A stretch of 64,000 nt of DNA, from assembly GCF_001027285.1 (NCBI RefSeq), contig NZ_CP011509.1, forward strand, positions 8,456,501 to 8,520,500, given 5' to 3'. Made by a program: the position numbers and the translations under genes. The notes under the pieces are model-generated. The model searched no databases and had not been told where the DNA came from. It worked only from the letters and a program-made list of their open reading frames with translations. This DNA comes from Archangium gephyra (lineage in GTDB: Bacteria; Myxococcota; Myxococcia; Myxococcales; Myxococcaceae). Shown piece after piece: positions 17,801 to 26,298 of the stretch; the first letter of the stretch is position 1, and each line of letters starts with the position of its first letter.

Positions 17801-20652
17801 GCGATGACCTCGCCAGCGCGGAGGTGTACGACCCGGCCACGGGGGTGTGGAGCCCCACGGGCGCTTTGATCATCGGCCGCGAGCAACATACGGCAACGCT
17901 GTTGCCCTCGGGCAAGGTGCTGCTTTCCGGTAGCTATCTCCGCAAAGCCGACTATCTCGCCAGCGCGGAGTTGTATGAGGACACGGGAGCTCGCCAGGAC
18001 TGGAGCCCCATCGTCACCGCACTCACGGGGCAACGGCCGGGTGAGGCAATTCGCATCACGGGGAGCCGCTTGAGAGGAATCTCGGAGGCAAGCAACGGCA
18101 ACGCCCAGAGCTCAGCCACGAATTTCCCCCTGGTCAGCCTGCTGTCGCTGGAGGGAGGAAGGCTGACACGTGTCACGCCTCTGGACTCGTTCTCCGACAC
18201 GGAAGTGACGGTCCGGATGCCAGGCGTGCCGAACGGCTACTATCTCCTTTACGTGACGGCCAATGCCATCCACGGCGGGCAGTTGGTGCTCGTGAACGGG
18301 CCGCCTCTCGAAGCACCCACCGTGACAACGCCCGAGGAGGGAGCCTTCGTCAACAACCCGTGGTCAACCCTTCGTGGCACGGCCAAGGCCGGGAGCACGG
18401 TGACGGTGTGGCTGGAGGGGACCCTGGCGGGGACGACCCGGGCCTCCACGGAGAAGACGTGGGAATTCAGCCCCACCGCGCCCCTGGCCCAGGGCAACCA
18501 CCGGGTCACGGCCACCGCGACAGATGCGGTGGGCAATGTCAGCCCTCACTCCGAGCCCCGCGCCTTCACCGTGGACGCGGAGGCCCCCGCGGTCCCCACG
18601 GTCACAGCGCCCGAGCAGAGCGCCCTCATCAACACCACACAGCCCGCCCTTCGTGGCACCGCGGAAGCAGGGAGCACGGTGACGGTATGGCTGGATGGAG
18701 CCGTGGCGGGGACGACCCGGACCTCCGACAATACAACGTGGGAATTCAGCCCCACCACTCCATTGGCCCAGGGCAACCACCAGTTCACGGTCACGGTCAC
18801 GGATGTGGCGGGTAATGACAGCCCTCCCTCCGACGCCCGCGGCTTCACCATCGACTCGGAGGCGCCAACGGCTCCCACGATGACAGCTCCCGGAAATGGG
18901 GCCCTCATCCACCCACGGACCGCTCTTCACGGAACGGCCGAGGCCGGGAGCACGGTGACGGTGTGGCTGGAGGGGACCCTGGTGGGGACGACCCGGGCCT
19001 CCACGGAGAAGACGTGGGAATTCAGCCCCACCACTCCCCTGGCCCAGGGCAACCACCGGGTCACGGCCACCGCGACAGATGCGGTGGGCAATGTCAGCCC
19101 TCACTCCGAGCCCCGCACCTTCACCGTGGACGCGCAGGCCCCCGCGGTCCCCACGGTCACAGCGCCCGAGCAGAGCGCCCTCATCAACAACACACAGCCC
19201 GCCCTTCGTGGCACCGCGGAAGCAGGGAGCACGGTGACGGTATGGCTGGATGGGGCCGTGGCGGGGACGGCCCTGGCCGCCACGGATGACACCTGGACCT
19301 TCTTCCCCACCACCCCGCTGGCCCAGGGCAATCATCAGCTCACCGCCAGGGTCACGGATATGGCGGGCAATGACAGCCCTCTCTCCGAACCCCGTGACTT
19401 CACCGTGGACACGGAGGCGCCCATCGCACCCCAGGTCACAGCGCCTGGGAATGGAAGTTTCGTCAACGGCGCGCGGCCCACCCTTCGCGGCACCGCGGAG
19501 CCCGGGAGCACGGTGACGGTGTGGCTGGATGGGAAGGAAGTGCTCGGTACGAACATCGTCGTGGACACGGAGGGCTCCTGGAGTTTCACCCCAGCCACCG
19601 CGTTGAGGCCTGGCCATCACCGGCTCGAGGCCAGGGTCACCGACATGGTGGGGAACACCAGTCTGGCCTCGGAAGAGTATTCCTTCGGCATCCAGAGAAG
19701 TCATTACGGCTGGAGTTGCGCCACCGCCCCCTCCTTCTCCGCCACCTGGGCCTTGCTGGCACTGCTCGGGGCTCTCGTCAGGCGCCGGCCCGGCTGGAGG
19801 GCAGGGCTTCGCCTACATTCACAGTGGTGGCACGGAGGTGTACGACCCGGGGACGGGAAGTTGGAGCACCACGGGCCGCTGGAGCCCCACCAACAGGCGG
19901 CCTGGGCGCCGAGCAGCGAAGCAGATCACCGTTCGAGTGTGATGCACGTCACCATGCTCGAACGCTTCACGTGTTACCTTTCCCTCTCACCTCGAGCCCA
20001 CCAGCACCCCCAGACGAATGGACGGGGGTGTTTGTCTTTCATCCCCTTTCCAACGGCTGACTCCATGAAGCTCCTCCTACGGCATACACTGCGGTTGTTC
20101 CTCGTATGCGCGCCGGTCTCCGCCGCCTACGCCCAGGAGCCCTCGACGCTCCAGGTCCCCCAATCCCAGAACCCCTACATCTCCGCCATCGCCACCCTCT
20201 ACAACCAGGGCAGGTACCAGGAGGCCCTCTCCAAGCTGGAGAAGGCCCTGGACGGGAAGTCCAATGGCACCGAGGAAGTCGTCTGGCTGCTGCTCATGCA
20301 GGGCGTGCTCCAGGCCGAGCTGTCCCAGGGCGAGGCCCTGGAGTCCTTCAAACAGGCCCTCGCCCTCGACAAGGACGCCCAGCTGCCCCTGCAGGGCTCC
20401 AGACGGCTGCGCAAGCTCTTCGAGCAGGCGCGCAGCACGCTCGGCCTTCCCGCGGACAAGGAGCTCCTCGCCCAGGAGCTGGAGCAGAGCGCCGCCGCTG
20501 CCAAGGCGCCCCAGCGCTCTGGCCCCCCACCCCGCCGCTACGGACTGAGTCTGGGCGTGCGGGGCGAGGTGGATGTGCTCGGGTTCCGCCTCACCACCGC
20601 CTCCACTTCCGAGGACAGCTCCGGCGACCCCCCCAGCAGCTGCTCGGCGTGA
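14806..20652 (+). CDS. Giant kelch-repeat/Ig-like lipoprotein, reading through into the next barrel gene
   Basis: An open frame of 1948 codons. Residues 10-25 are a lipoprotein signal ending LLWLAC. 21 kelch units (about residues 58-1055) follow, each about 49 residues with [15 protein letters not shown] and [16 protein letters not shown]. Next come an E-set/IPT-like domain (about 1065-1165) and five Ig-like domains (about 1168-1632). The tail, SHYGWSC plus helix plus RRR (about 1633-1665), is a Cys-type sorting signal. Related genes stop here; this one does not, and it runs in frame into the barrel protein at 20065. TTG at 14806 aligns with the ATG of the sister genes (GGAGACAGTC before both). 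A surface or outer-membrane adhesin-like role is inferred. Units are almost identical at DNA level, suggesting recent homogenisation. 17365-17400 is a micro-duplication of SAEVYD. Confidence 0.8.
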   Translation: MPHPSRTRVEAVTLLALVPALLWLACGERPRSGDEALQRERLGTRVLQATSGGQWSLTGALATNRVDHTATLLTSGMVLVSGGHGPSDYLASAEVYDPATGAWSPTDALAMARSSHTATLLPSGKVLVSGGHGPSGPLASAEVYDPATGAWSPTSGLAMARHGHTATLLPSGKVLLSGGHGPSGSLASAEVYDPATGAWSPTGAPATARASHTATLLPSGKVLVSGGYGPDGTLSSAEVYDPATGEWSPTGGLAMARSHHTATLLTSGRVLVSGGYGPDGSLASAEVYDPATGEWSPTGALATAHSSHTATLLPSGKVLLSGGYGPGPLASAEVYDPATRTWSSTDALAMARVRHTATLLPSGKVLASGGSEGSDAEVYDPATRAWSPTGALAMARASHTATLLPSGKVLLSGGYGPSSRLASTEVYDPATGVWSPTSALTTARSSHTATLLPSGKVLLSGGIGPNGRLASAELYDPATGVWSPTGALATARSNHTATLLPSGKVLLSGGIGPGYTPLASAELYDPATGEWSPTGALTMARSSHTATLLPSGKVLVSGGSTLASAEVYDPATGEWSPTGALATARSHHTATLLPSGKVLLSGGSGPGPLASAEVYDPATGAWSLTGALAMARSSHTATLLPSGKVLLSGGSGPSGSLASAEVYDPATGAWSPTDALAMARSHHTATLLPSGKVLLSGGYGPSGSLASAEVYDPAAGEWSPTGALARARSNHTATLLPSGKVLVSGGHGPSGPLASAEVYDPATGEWSPTGALAMARSHHTATLLPSGKVLVSGGIGPGDYPAPRLASAEVYDPATGVWSPTGALATARSHHTATLLPSGKVLLSGGSASDHPSSAEVYDSAEVYDPATGVWSPTGTLATARSHHTATLLPSGKVLLSGGIGPGGYLSSAEVYDPSTEGWSPTGGLAMARHGHTATLLPSGKVLLSGGGNSSVSLSSVEVYDPATGGWSPTDELATARSHHTATLLPSGKVLVSGGYAPGDDLASAEVYDPATGVWSPTGALIIGREQHTATLLPSGKVLLSGSYLRKADYLASAELYEDTGARQDWSPIVTALTGQRPGEAIRITGSRLRGISEASNGNAQSSATNFPLVSLLSLEGGRLTRVTPLDSFSDTEVTVRMPGVPNGYYLLYVTANAIHGGQLVLVNGPPLEAPTVTTPEEGAFVNNPWSTLRGTAKAGSTVTVWLEGTLAGTTRASTEKTWEFSPTAPLAQGNHRVTATATDAVGNVSPHSEPRAFTVDAEAPAVPTVTAPEQSALINTTQPALRGTAEAGSTVTVWLDGAVAGTTRTSDNTTWEFSPTTPLAQGNHQFTVTVTDVAGNDSPPSDARGFTIDSEAPTAPTMTAPGNGALIHPRTALHGTAEAGSTVTVWLEGTLVGTTRASTEKTWEFSPTTPLAQGNHRVTATATDAVGNVSPHSEPRTFTVDAQAPAVPTVTAPEQSALINNTQPALRGTAEAGSTVTVWLDGAVAGTALAATDDTWTFFPTTPLAQGNHQLTARVTDMAGNDSPLSEPRDFTVDTEAPIAPQVTAPGNGSFVNGARPTLRGTAEPGSTVTVWLDGKEVLGTNIVVDTEGSWSFTPATALRPGHHRLEARVTDMVGNTSLASEEYSFGIQRSHYGWSCATAPSFSATWALLALLGALVRRRPGWRAGLRLHSQWWHGGVRPGDGKLEHHGPLEPHQQAAWAPSSEADHRSSVMHVTMLERFTCYLSLSPRAHQHPQTNGRGCLSFIPFPTADSMKLLLRHTLRLFLVCAPVSAAYAQEPSTLQVPQSQNPYISAIATLYNQGRYQEALSKLEKALDGKSNGTEEVVWLLLMQGVLQAELSQGEALESFKQALALDKDAQLPLQGSRRLRKLFEQARSTLGLPADKELLAQELEQSAAAAKAPQRSGPPPRRYGLSLGVRGEVDVLGFRLTTASTSEDSSGDPPSSCSA
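14990..17990 (+). repeat. Tandem in-frame kelch units, 21 copies of about 147 bp
   Basis: The same block recurs 21 times with few changes at DNA level: gtgtacgacccggccacggg, then cacaccgcgacgctg and ggcaaggtgctg. Most variation falls in the short loop after SGG (GHGPSGP, GYGPDGS, GIGPGDY and so on). The unit codes for one kelch blade. Near-identity between neighbours suggests ongoing unequal exchange or gene conversion, and it makes the copy number liable to assembly error. Confidence 0.9.
18310..19430 (+). repeat. Duplicated two-domain Ig-like block (Ig1-2 and Ig3-4)
   Basis: Four consecutive Ig-like domains are arranged as a duplicated pair of about 560 bp. Domain 1 resembles domain 3 (both with AGTTRASTEKTWEFSP or VGTTRASTEKTWEFSP) and domain 2 resembles domain 4 (both with TVTAPEQSALIN). 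A fifth, more diverged domain follows. Sister genes have two or five Ig domains without this pairing, so the duplication is recent and local. Confidence 0.75.
19826..19891 (+). repeat. Out-of-frame kelch-unit fragment behind the first kelch gene
   Basis: In its own frame this stretch reads [17 protein letters not shown] followed by RWSPTN, a clear piece of a kelch unit. It lies after the sorting tail and in a different frame from the host gene. It sits where sister genes have their stop codon and GC hairpin, so a recombination event probably replaced those with this fragment. The rest of 19795-20064 holds only the 36-bp element at 19918. Confidence 0.7.
19918..19953 (+). promoter_or_regulatory. 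Conserved 36-bp element upstream of barrel gene, copy 1
   Basis: One of three ungapped 36-bp copies, each ahead of a barrel gene. The shared pattern is GAAGCRGATCACC, five or six variable bases, RGTGTGAWGC, and TCACC at the end. TCACC and GGTGTGA give it weak dyad symmetry. Here it ends 111 nt before the ATG at 20065. It could be a promoter or operator; no protein can be named. Confidence 0.6.
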
Positions 20653-21005
20653 CGCCGGGTGTCAGTCTCGGCTACACCCAACAGCAGTGGGGCGGCGTGG
20701 CCACCGTGCTGGTGCAGCCCTCTCCGGGACTCCGGGCCGAGGGCCAGTTCCACCCCCTCACCCTGGGCTGGGTGCGTCCCTATGCCCGCCTGGGCGCCAC
20801 CGCTTTCTTCGTGGAGGAGGATGCGCAAGGAGCGACCACCTTCTTCGGCGGCGTGAGCGGCCGGGCGGCCCTCGGCGTGGACGTGCAGTTCACCTCCCGC
20901 CTGTTTGCCTTCGCCGACGTGGCCTACGAGCACTTCCTCACCAGTGGGGATCGGTACCAGCCCCGGTCCGTGCTGTTCTCCCTGGGCGTGGGCCTGTTTC
21001 CCTGA
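20065..21005 (+). pseudogene. TPR/beta-barrel outer-membrane protein with single-base frameshift (cassette 2)
   Basis: The first part has a signal peptide (HTLRLFLVCAPVSAAYA) and TPR-like helices (AIATLYNQGRYQEALSKLEKAL, EALESFKQALALDKDA). The second part is a beta-strand barrel ending VLFSLGVGLFP. The frame breaks at the C7 run 20628-20634; one extra C joins GEVDVLG to VSLGYTQQ as in the copy at 26299 and gives 313 residues. Without it the frame stops at 20652. The upstream kelch frame also runs into this gene without a stop. The kelch gene of the same cassette starts 48 nt downstream. Function is unknown. An outer-membrane partner or exporter for the kelch lipoprotein is a guess from the fixed gene pairing. 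Confidence 0.75.
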
Positions 21006-21053
21006 GTCCCGGTCGAGACCCTGGCCGACAAGAAAAACATCACGGAGACAGTC

Positions 21054-24000
21054 ATGACATCGACATCCAGACTTGAAACGCGAGCGGCCCTCCGGTGGCT
21101 GGCCATGGCCTCCGCGCTGCTCTGGCTCGCCTGCGGCGAGGCGCCACGAGGCGGAGAGGCCCACCCGCGCCGCGAAGGACTCGAGAGCCCATTGCTCGAG
21201 TCCACGGCCGGCGGGCAGTGGAGCGACACGGGCTCCCTGACCACGGCCCGTAGCTTCCACACGGCCACGCTGCTGCGCTCAGGCAAGGTCCTCGTCGTCG
21301 GAGGGGGAGACGCCGACACCACCCGCCTCGCGAGCGTGGAGGTGTACGACCCGAGCACGGGGATATGGAGCCCCGCGGAAAGTCTGGCCACCCCCCGCGG
21401 AGGCCACACGGCGACGCTGCTGCCCGACGGCAAGGTGCTGGTCGTCGGAGGTCTGGGCCCGGCCTCCCGTCTCACCAGCGCGGAGCTGTACGACCCGAGC
21501 ACGGGAAGGTGGAGCCCCACCGGCGCGCTGACCACGGCCCGCTTCATCCACACGGCGACGCTGTTGGACAATGGCACGGTGCTGGTCTCCGGAGGTACAG
21601 GCGAGCGCGGCGCTCTCGCCGGAGCGGAGGTGTATGACCCGGCCACGGGGAAGTGGAGCACCACGGGCTCTCTCAACCAGCCGCGCGCCTTGCACACGGC
21701 GACGCTGTTGGACAATGGCACGGTGCTGGTCGCTGGCGGTGAGGCCGCCACGGAGCTACCCCTCAACAGCGTGGAGCTGTACGACCCGGACACGGGGACG
21801 TGGAGTCTTCTCACTGAAGTCCTGGGCCATGACCACTCCTGGCATACGGCGACCGTATTGTCCTCGGGCCAGGTGATGGTCACCGCGGGTGCACTGAAGG
21901 GCCGCCTCGGCAGCACCCATGTCGAGGTGTACGACCCGGCCTCGCGCACGTGGAAACCGACGGGTGCCCTGTCCACGGCCCGTTACAACCACACGGCGAC
22001 GCTGTTTCCCGATGGCAAGGTGCTGGTCACCGGTGGCACGGGCAAGAATTTGGCGAGTGCCTCTCTCGCCAGCGTGGAGCTGTATGAGCCGAGCACCGGG
22101 ACGTGGCGCGACCTGAGCTTCCTGCGCACGGCGCGCTCCGCGCATACGGCGACGCTGCTGCCAGACGGCAGGGTGCTGGTCGTCGGCGGCGTGGCTCAAG
22201 GCGGCGTTCTGGCCACCGCGGAGGTGTACGCCCCGGGGAGGGGGAAATGGAACTCGATGAAGCTCCCGGCCATGGCCCGCTCCAAGCACACGGCGACCCT
22301 GTTGCCCGATGGCAAGGTGCTGATCGCCGGTGGGGAGTCCTCCACGGAGGTACGCCTCGACAGCGCGGAGGTGTACGACCCGGCCACGGGCAGGTGGAGC
22401 CCGGCGGGCGTCCTGGGAACGGCCCGCTCCAACCATACGGCGACCCTGCTGCGCTCGGGCAAGGTGCTGGTCACTGGCGGCTCGATCCAGAGCAACAGCG
22501 CTCTCTCCAGCGCGGAGCTCTACGACCCGGCCACCAGGACCTGGAGCACGACCCATGCGCTGACCGCGGCCCGTTATGGACATACAGCCACGCTGCTGCG
22601 CAGCGGCCGGGTCCTGGTCACGGGAGGCCGCGGCCCCGATGGCTTTCTCGCCACCGCGGAGGAGTACGACCCGGTCACCGGGAAATGGAGCTCCACGAAA
22701 GACATGGGCATGCGCCGCCACCTCCACGCCGCGACGTTGTTGCACGACGACCGGGTGCTGATCACCGGAGGTATCAATCCGGAAGGTGCGAGCCCCCAGG
22801 CGGAGATCTACGACCCGAATACGAGGAAATGGCTCTACATGGGCCACATCGATGCGCGCCTCCAGCACACGGCGACACTGCTGCCCTCGGGCCTGGTGCT
22901 CATCACCGGAGGCACCCACCTGAGTGGCGCCCTGGCTGTCGCGACGGTGTACGACCCGGGGACGGGGCAATGGGATTACACGGGCCGCATGACCACGGAC
23001 CGCAAGGGCCACTCGGCGACGCTCCTGCCCTCGGGACAGGTGCTGGTCACCGGCGGCCATGGTCCACAAGGTCTCCTCGCCTCCGCGGAGCTGTATGATC
23101 CAGACAAGCAGACGTGGAGCCCGGCAACCTCCCTGCCCACCGCCCGCGAGTCGCACACGGCGACGCTGCTGCCCAACGGCCAGGTGTTCGTCACCGGCGG
23201 GACGAAGCAGAGCACGGTCTACAACGAGGCAGCCCTGTATGATCCGGGCGTGGGCCGCTTCACCACCACCGGCACGCTGGCCCAGGATCACCAGCACCAC
23301 ACGGCGACGCTGCTGCCGGATGGACACGTCCTCGTGGCCGGAGGACTGGATTCCAGCGGAACCGCGCTCTCCCTCGCGGAGGTGTACGACCCGAGCAAGG
23401 AATCCTTCACCGCCACGGGCTCGCTGATGCGGGCTCGCCACCACCACACAGCGACCCTGTTGGTCGGCGGCCAGGTGCTCGTGACGGGAGGCCAGGACTC
23501 CAGCGGGCCACTCCAGACAGTGGAGGTCCATGATTCGCGTACGGGCCATTGGACCACCACCGGGCCGCTCACCCAGGCGCGTTCCTCCCATACCGCCACG
23601 CTTCTGCCCGGCGGCAAGGTGCTCGTGGCTGGAGGCCAGGACTCCAACGGGCCAACCCAGACAGTGGAGGTCTATGATTCGCGTACGGGCCAATGGACAG
23701 CCATCGCGTCGCTCACCCAGGCGCGTTCCTCCCATACCGCCACGCTTCTGCCCGGCGGCAAGGTGCTCGTGGCCGGAGGCCAGGACTCCAGCGGGCCACT
23801 CCGGACAGTGGAGGTCTACGATTCGCGTACGGGCCAATGGACCACCATCGCATCGCTCGCCCAGGCGCGTTCCTCCCATACCGCCACGCTTCTGCCCGGT
23901 GGCAGGGTGCTCGTGGCCGGGGGACAGCAAGGCCTCACCTCCCTCGCCAGCACGGAGGTGTATGACCCGGGTACGGGCCAATGGACGGAAACAAGTCAGC

Positions 24001-25232
24001 TGGCGCAGGCCCGTTCCTCTCATACCGCCACGCTTCTGCCTGGCGGCAAGATACTCGTGGCCGGGGGACGGGGCGCGAGCGGCACACCGCTCCTGGGCGC
24101 CGAGGTGTACGACCTGGCCACCAGCCAGTGGACCCCCACCGGCTCGATGGCTTCGGCCCGGCTCGAGCACCCCACGGCGACGCTGCTGGCCGGTGGCCAG
24201 GTGCTCCTCATCGGAGGAGGCCATGCCAGCGCGGAGAGGTACGAAGACCTCACGCCCCGCGAGGAGTGGCGCTCCGAGCTCCATCCGCTCGAAGCCTCTC
24301 CCACCCGGAATGGGGAATTCAGGATCACGGGCAGCCGCTTGCGAGGCTTCTCGGAAGCCAGCAGTGGGACCGCGCAGTCCTCCGCCACGAACCTCCCCCT
24401 GGTCAGCCTGATGGCGGTGGAGGGAGGAGCCGTGACATATCTCCCGCCCCTGGCGTCCTCGAGCCCGTTCTCCGACACGGAGATGACCCTCCGGATGCCG
24501 GCGACCGTGCCGGATGGCCATTACATCCTCTCGGTCGTGACCAATGCCATCCACAGTGGACAGATGGTGTGGGTGAAAGGACCGGAGCTGGTCGCCCCCG
24601 AGGTGAACGCACCTGGAGCCTTCGTTCCCCAGAAAAGGCCAGACATCCAGGGCACGGCGAAGGCCGGCAGCAGCGTGACGGTGTGGTTGGACGGAACGAT
24701 GTTGGACCCGGTCGTGACGGATGCGGACGGCAATTGGAGCCTCTCCGTGGCCAGTGACCTGGAAGAGGGAGGCCATGAGCTCAAGGCCATCGCCCAGGAC
24801 GAGGCCGGCAATGTCAGCCCCAGCTCCGAGGAGCTCGGCTTCACGGTCGACACCGTACGGCCGGAGGCGCCCGAGGTGCTCATGCCTGGGAGTGCCGTGG
24901 GCACCCAGAGGCCAGACATTGGCGGCAGGGCGGAGCCGGAGAGCACGGTGACGGTGCGGCTAGATGGCCAGGAGGCGGGAACGGTCCGGGCGGATGAGAA
25001 GGGGGAGTGGGTCTATCGCCCGGCCGGGGATCTGGCCGCGGAGCGCCACGAGGTCTCCGCCACCGCGACGGATGCGGCGGGCAACACCAGTCCCCCCTCG
25101 GCCGGGTACGCCTTCATCATCCAGAAGAGCCACTACGGCTGGAGTTGCGCCACCGCTCCCGCCTTCCCCGCGACCTGGGCCTTGATGGTGCTGGCCTTGT
25201 CTCTCGGTAGGCGCCGGCGCGCGTCTCGTTGA
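21054..25232 (+). CDS. Giant kelch-repeat/Ig-like lipoprotein (cassette 2)
   Basis: 1392 residues. A lipoprotein signal ([10 protein letters not shown]) is followed by 21 kelch units (about residues 50-1063). An E-set/IPT-like domain (about 1066-1180) contains [20 protein letters not shown], and two Ig-like domains (about 1181-1357) follow. The sorting tail is SHYGWSC, a [10 protein letters not shown] helix and RRRR, with a normal stop. Early units are diverged; units 16-20 ([19 protein letters not shown]) are close copies of each other, so expansion continued at the 3' end. ATG at 21054 has GGAG 6 nt upstream. It should reach the cell surface as a lipoprotein and be processed again at its C-terminus; see the findings on the double signal. 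Ligand unknown. Confidence 0.85.
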   Translation: MTSTSRLETRAALRWLAMASALLWLACGEAPRGGEAHPRREGLESPLLESTAGGQWSDTGSLTTARSFHTATLLRSGKVLVVGGGDADTTRLASVEVYDPSTGIWSPAESLATPRGGHTATLLPDGKVLVVGGLGPASRLTSAELYDPSTGRWSPTGALTTARFIHTATLLDNGTVLVSGGTGERGALAGAEVYDPATGKWSTTGSLNQPRALHTATLLDNGTVLVAGGEAATELPLNSVELYDPDTGTWSLLTEVLGHDHSWHTATVLSSGQVMVTAGALKGRLGSTHVEVYDPASRTWKPTGALSTARYNHTATLFPDGKVLVTGGTGKNLASASLASVELYEPSTGTWRDLSFLRTARSAHTATLLPDGRVLVVGGVAQGGVLATAEVYAPGRGKWNSMKLPAMARSKHTATLLPDGKVLIAGGESSTEVRLDSAEVYDPATGRWSPAGVLGTARSNHTATLLRSGKVLVTGGSIQSNSALSSAELYDPATRTWSTTHALTAARYGHTATLLRSGRVLVTGGRGPDGFLATAEEYDPVTGKWSSTKDMGMRRHLHAATLLHDDRVLITGGINPEGASPQAEIYDPNTRKWLYMGHIDARLQHTATLLPSGLVLITGGTHLSGALAVATVYDPGTGQWDYTGRMTTDRKGHSATLLPSGQVLVTGGHGPQGLLASAELYDPDKQTWSPATSLPTARESHTATLLPNGQVFVTGGTKQSTVYNEAALYDPGVGRFTTTGTLAQDHQHHTATLLPDGHVLVAGGLDSSGTALSLAEVYDPSKESFTATGSLMRARHHHTATLLVGGQVLVTGGQDSSGPLQTVEVHDSRTGHWTTTGPLTQARSSHTATLLPGGKVLVAGGQDSNGPTQTVEVYDSRTGQWTAIASLTQARSSHTATLLPGGKVLVAGGQDSSGPLRTVEVYDSRTGQWTTIASLAQARSSHTATLLPGGRVLVAGGQQGLTSLASTEVYDPGTGQWTETSQLAQARSSHTATLLPGGKILVAGGRGASGTPLLGAEVYDLATSQWTPTGSMASARLEHPTATLLAGGQVLLIGGGHASAERYEDLTPREEWRSELHPLEASPTRNGEFRITGSRLRGFSEASSGTAQSSATNLPLVSLMAVEGGAVTYLPPLASSSPFSDTEMTLRMPATVPDGHYILSVVTNAIHSGQMVWVKGPELVAPEVNAPGAFVPQKRPDIQGTAKAGSSVTVWLDGTMLDPVVTDADGNWSLSVASDLEEGGHELKAIAQDEAGNVSPSSEELGFTVDTVRPEAPEVLMPGSAVGTQRPDIGGRAEPESTVTVRLDGQEAGTVRADEKGEWVYRPAGDLAAERHEVSATATDAAGNTSPPSAGYAFIIQKSHYGWSCATAPAFPATWALMVLALSLGRRRRASR

Positions 25233-25238
25233 CGGCCT

Positions 25239-25275
25239 GGAGGCCCCACGTCTGTTCGTCGCGGGCGTGGGGTCT
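25239..25275 (+). terminator. GC hairpin closing cassette 2
   Basis: GAGGCCCCACGTC pairs with GGCGTGGGGTCTC (two G-T pairs) around a loop of about 11 nt. There is no T tract, so termination would rely on the strong stem. The same hairpin follows the kelch remnant (26105-26142) and the last kelch gene (31419-31446), always just after the kelch stop. Confidence 0.55.
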
Positions 25276-25282
25276 CGCAGGT

Positions 25283-25318
25283 GAAGCGGATCACCCCCCA
25301 GGTGTGAAGCCCGTCACC
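25283..25318 (+). promoter_or_regulatory. Conserved 36-bp element upstream of barrel gene, copy 2
   Basis: This copy reads GAAGCGGATCACC, a variable CCCCCA, GGTGTGAAGC and CGTCACC, ungapped against the copies at 19918 and 26159. It ends 120 nt before the ATG at 25439 and begins 7 nt after the cassette-2 hairpin. Confidence 0.6.
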
Positions 25319-25438
25319 GCGGACAGGCGGCTCGCGGGGCAACATGGTGTCTCACAACGAGCAAGCAGGCATTGCCAGTTGAACGGATGATCTGTTCCGA
25401 GGACGCCTGGCTTTGCGCCCCTGTCGAAGGCGGACACC

Positions 25439-25993
25439 ATGAATCTTGTCTTGAGGCATACCTTGTGGCTGTTCCTCGTGTGCGCCGCGGTTCCCACCGC
25501 CCACGCCCAGGAGATGGAGCAGAGTGCCGACGCCGCCGAGGCTCCCCAGGTCTCTGACCCCACCCCCTGGCGTCAAGGCCTGGGTGTGGGCGTGCGCGGC
25601 GAGGTGGATGTGCTCAGGCTGGGCCCCACCACCGAGCTCATCCCCGCGGTGAGCGTCAGCTACACCTGGCAGAAGCTGGGCGGTGTGGCCACGGTGCTGG
25701 TACAGCGCGCCCCGGGGCTCCGGGCCGAGGGCCAGTTCCACCCCATCACCCTGGGCCAGGTGCGTCCCTATGCCCGCCTGGGCGCCACGGCTTTCTTTGG
25801 CGAGAAGGATGCGCAAGGGGCGCCCACCTTCCTCGGTAGCGTGAGTGGGCGGGCGGCCCTCGGCGTGGACATGCAACTCACCCCCCACCTGACCGTCTTC
25901 GCCGACATGGCCTACGAGCACTTCCTCACCCGTAACGAGCTGTACAGGCCCCAGTCGGTGCTGTTCTCGCTCGGCGTGGCCCTGTTTCCCTGA
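25439..25993 (+). CDS. Shortened beta-barrel outer-membrane protein lacking the TPR part (cassette 3)
   Basis: 184 residues: the signal peptide (LWLFLVCAAVPTAHA) is joined directly to QEMEQSADAAEAPQ and the complete beta-barrel half, which ends VLFSLGVALFP. The 113-residue TPR section of the sister proteins is missing exactly between two GCCCAGGAG repeats (at 20131 and 20470 in the cassette-2 gene), and only one copy of that repeat remains here at 25505-25513. The deletion keeps the frame, so a short barrel could still be made. Its kelch partner has been deleted (see 26032). Whether it is functional cannot be told. Confidence 0.7.
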   Translation: MNLVLRHTLWLFLVCAAVPTAHAQEMEQSADAAEAPQVSDPTPWRQGLGVGVRGEVDVLRLGPTTELIPAVSVSYTWQKLGGVATVLVQRAPGLRAEGQFHPITLGQVRPYARLGATAFFGEKDAQGAPTFLGSVSGRAALGVDMQLTPHLTVFADMAYEHFLTRNELYRPQSVLFSLGVALFP

Positions 25994-26031
25994 GTCCCCG
26001 GGCTGAGAAGAACAACAAGCGCGGACAGAAT

Positions 26032-26097
26032 GAGGTCTCCGCCACCGCGATGGATGCGGCGGGCAATATCAGTCAGCATTCACCCGGTTATCGCTGA
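26032..26097 (+). pseudogene. Remnant of a deleted kelch/Ig gene: last 22 codons (cassette 3)
   Basis: The reading EVSATAMDAAGNISQHSPGY then R-stop matches the end of the last Ig-like domain of the cassette-2 protein ([21 protein letters not shown]). Just upstream, the linker after the barrel stop and an ATG at 26030 align with the normal barrel-kelch junction. About 4 kb from the start codon to the last Ig domain is therefore gone, and the sorting tail is also missing. The cassette hairpin follows at 26105. Confidence 0.7.
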
Positions 26098-26104
26098 CGA
26101 CCTG

Positions 26105-26142
26105 GAGGCCCCCACGCCTGCCCGTCGCGGGCGTGGGGCCTC
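26105..26142 (+). terminator. GC hairpin closing cassette 3
   Basis: GAGGCCCC and ACGCC pair with GGCGT and GGGGCCTC, with one bulged C. It is homologous to the hairpin at 25239-25275 and sits 8 nt after the remnant stop. It outlived the kelch gene it once terminated. Confidence 0.5.
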
Positions 26143-26158
26143 GGCCGCGGTGCGCAAC

Positions 26159-26194
26159 GAAGCAGATCACCGTCCGGGTGTGAAGCGCCTCACC
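26159..26194 (+). promoter_or_regulatory. Conserved 36-bp element upstream of barrel gene, copy 3
   Basis: GAAGCAGATCACC, GTCCG, GGTGTGAAGC and CTCACC, ungapped against copies 1 and 2. It ends 104 nt before the ATG at 26299. Spacing to the gene is similar in all three cases (104-120 nt), as expected for a transcription-control site. Confidence 0.6.
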
Positions 26195-26298
26195 GCACTA
26201 GAGAGGCCCACGTGGCAACGTGGCCTCTCACTGCAAGCACTCCCATGTGGACGGACGCCAAGGATGTCTGTGCTCCCCCTCTCTCCAGGGCTGAACCC

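Noticed and set aside
14990-17990. Regular 147-bp repeats as a CRISPR or satellite array
   Set aside because: The repeats keep one frame, code for kelch units and have no spacer structure.
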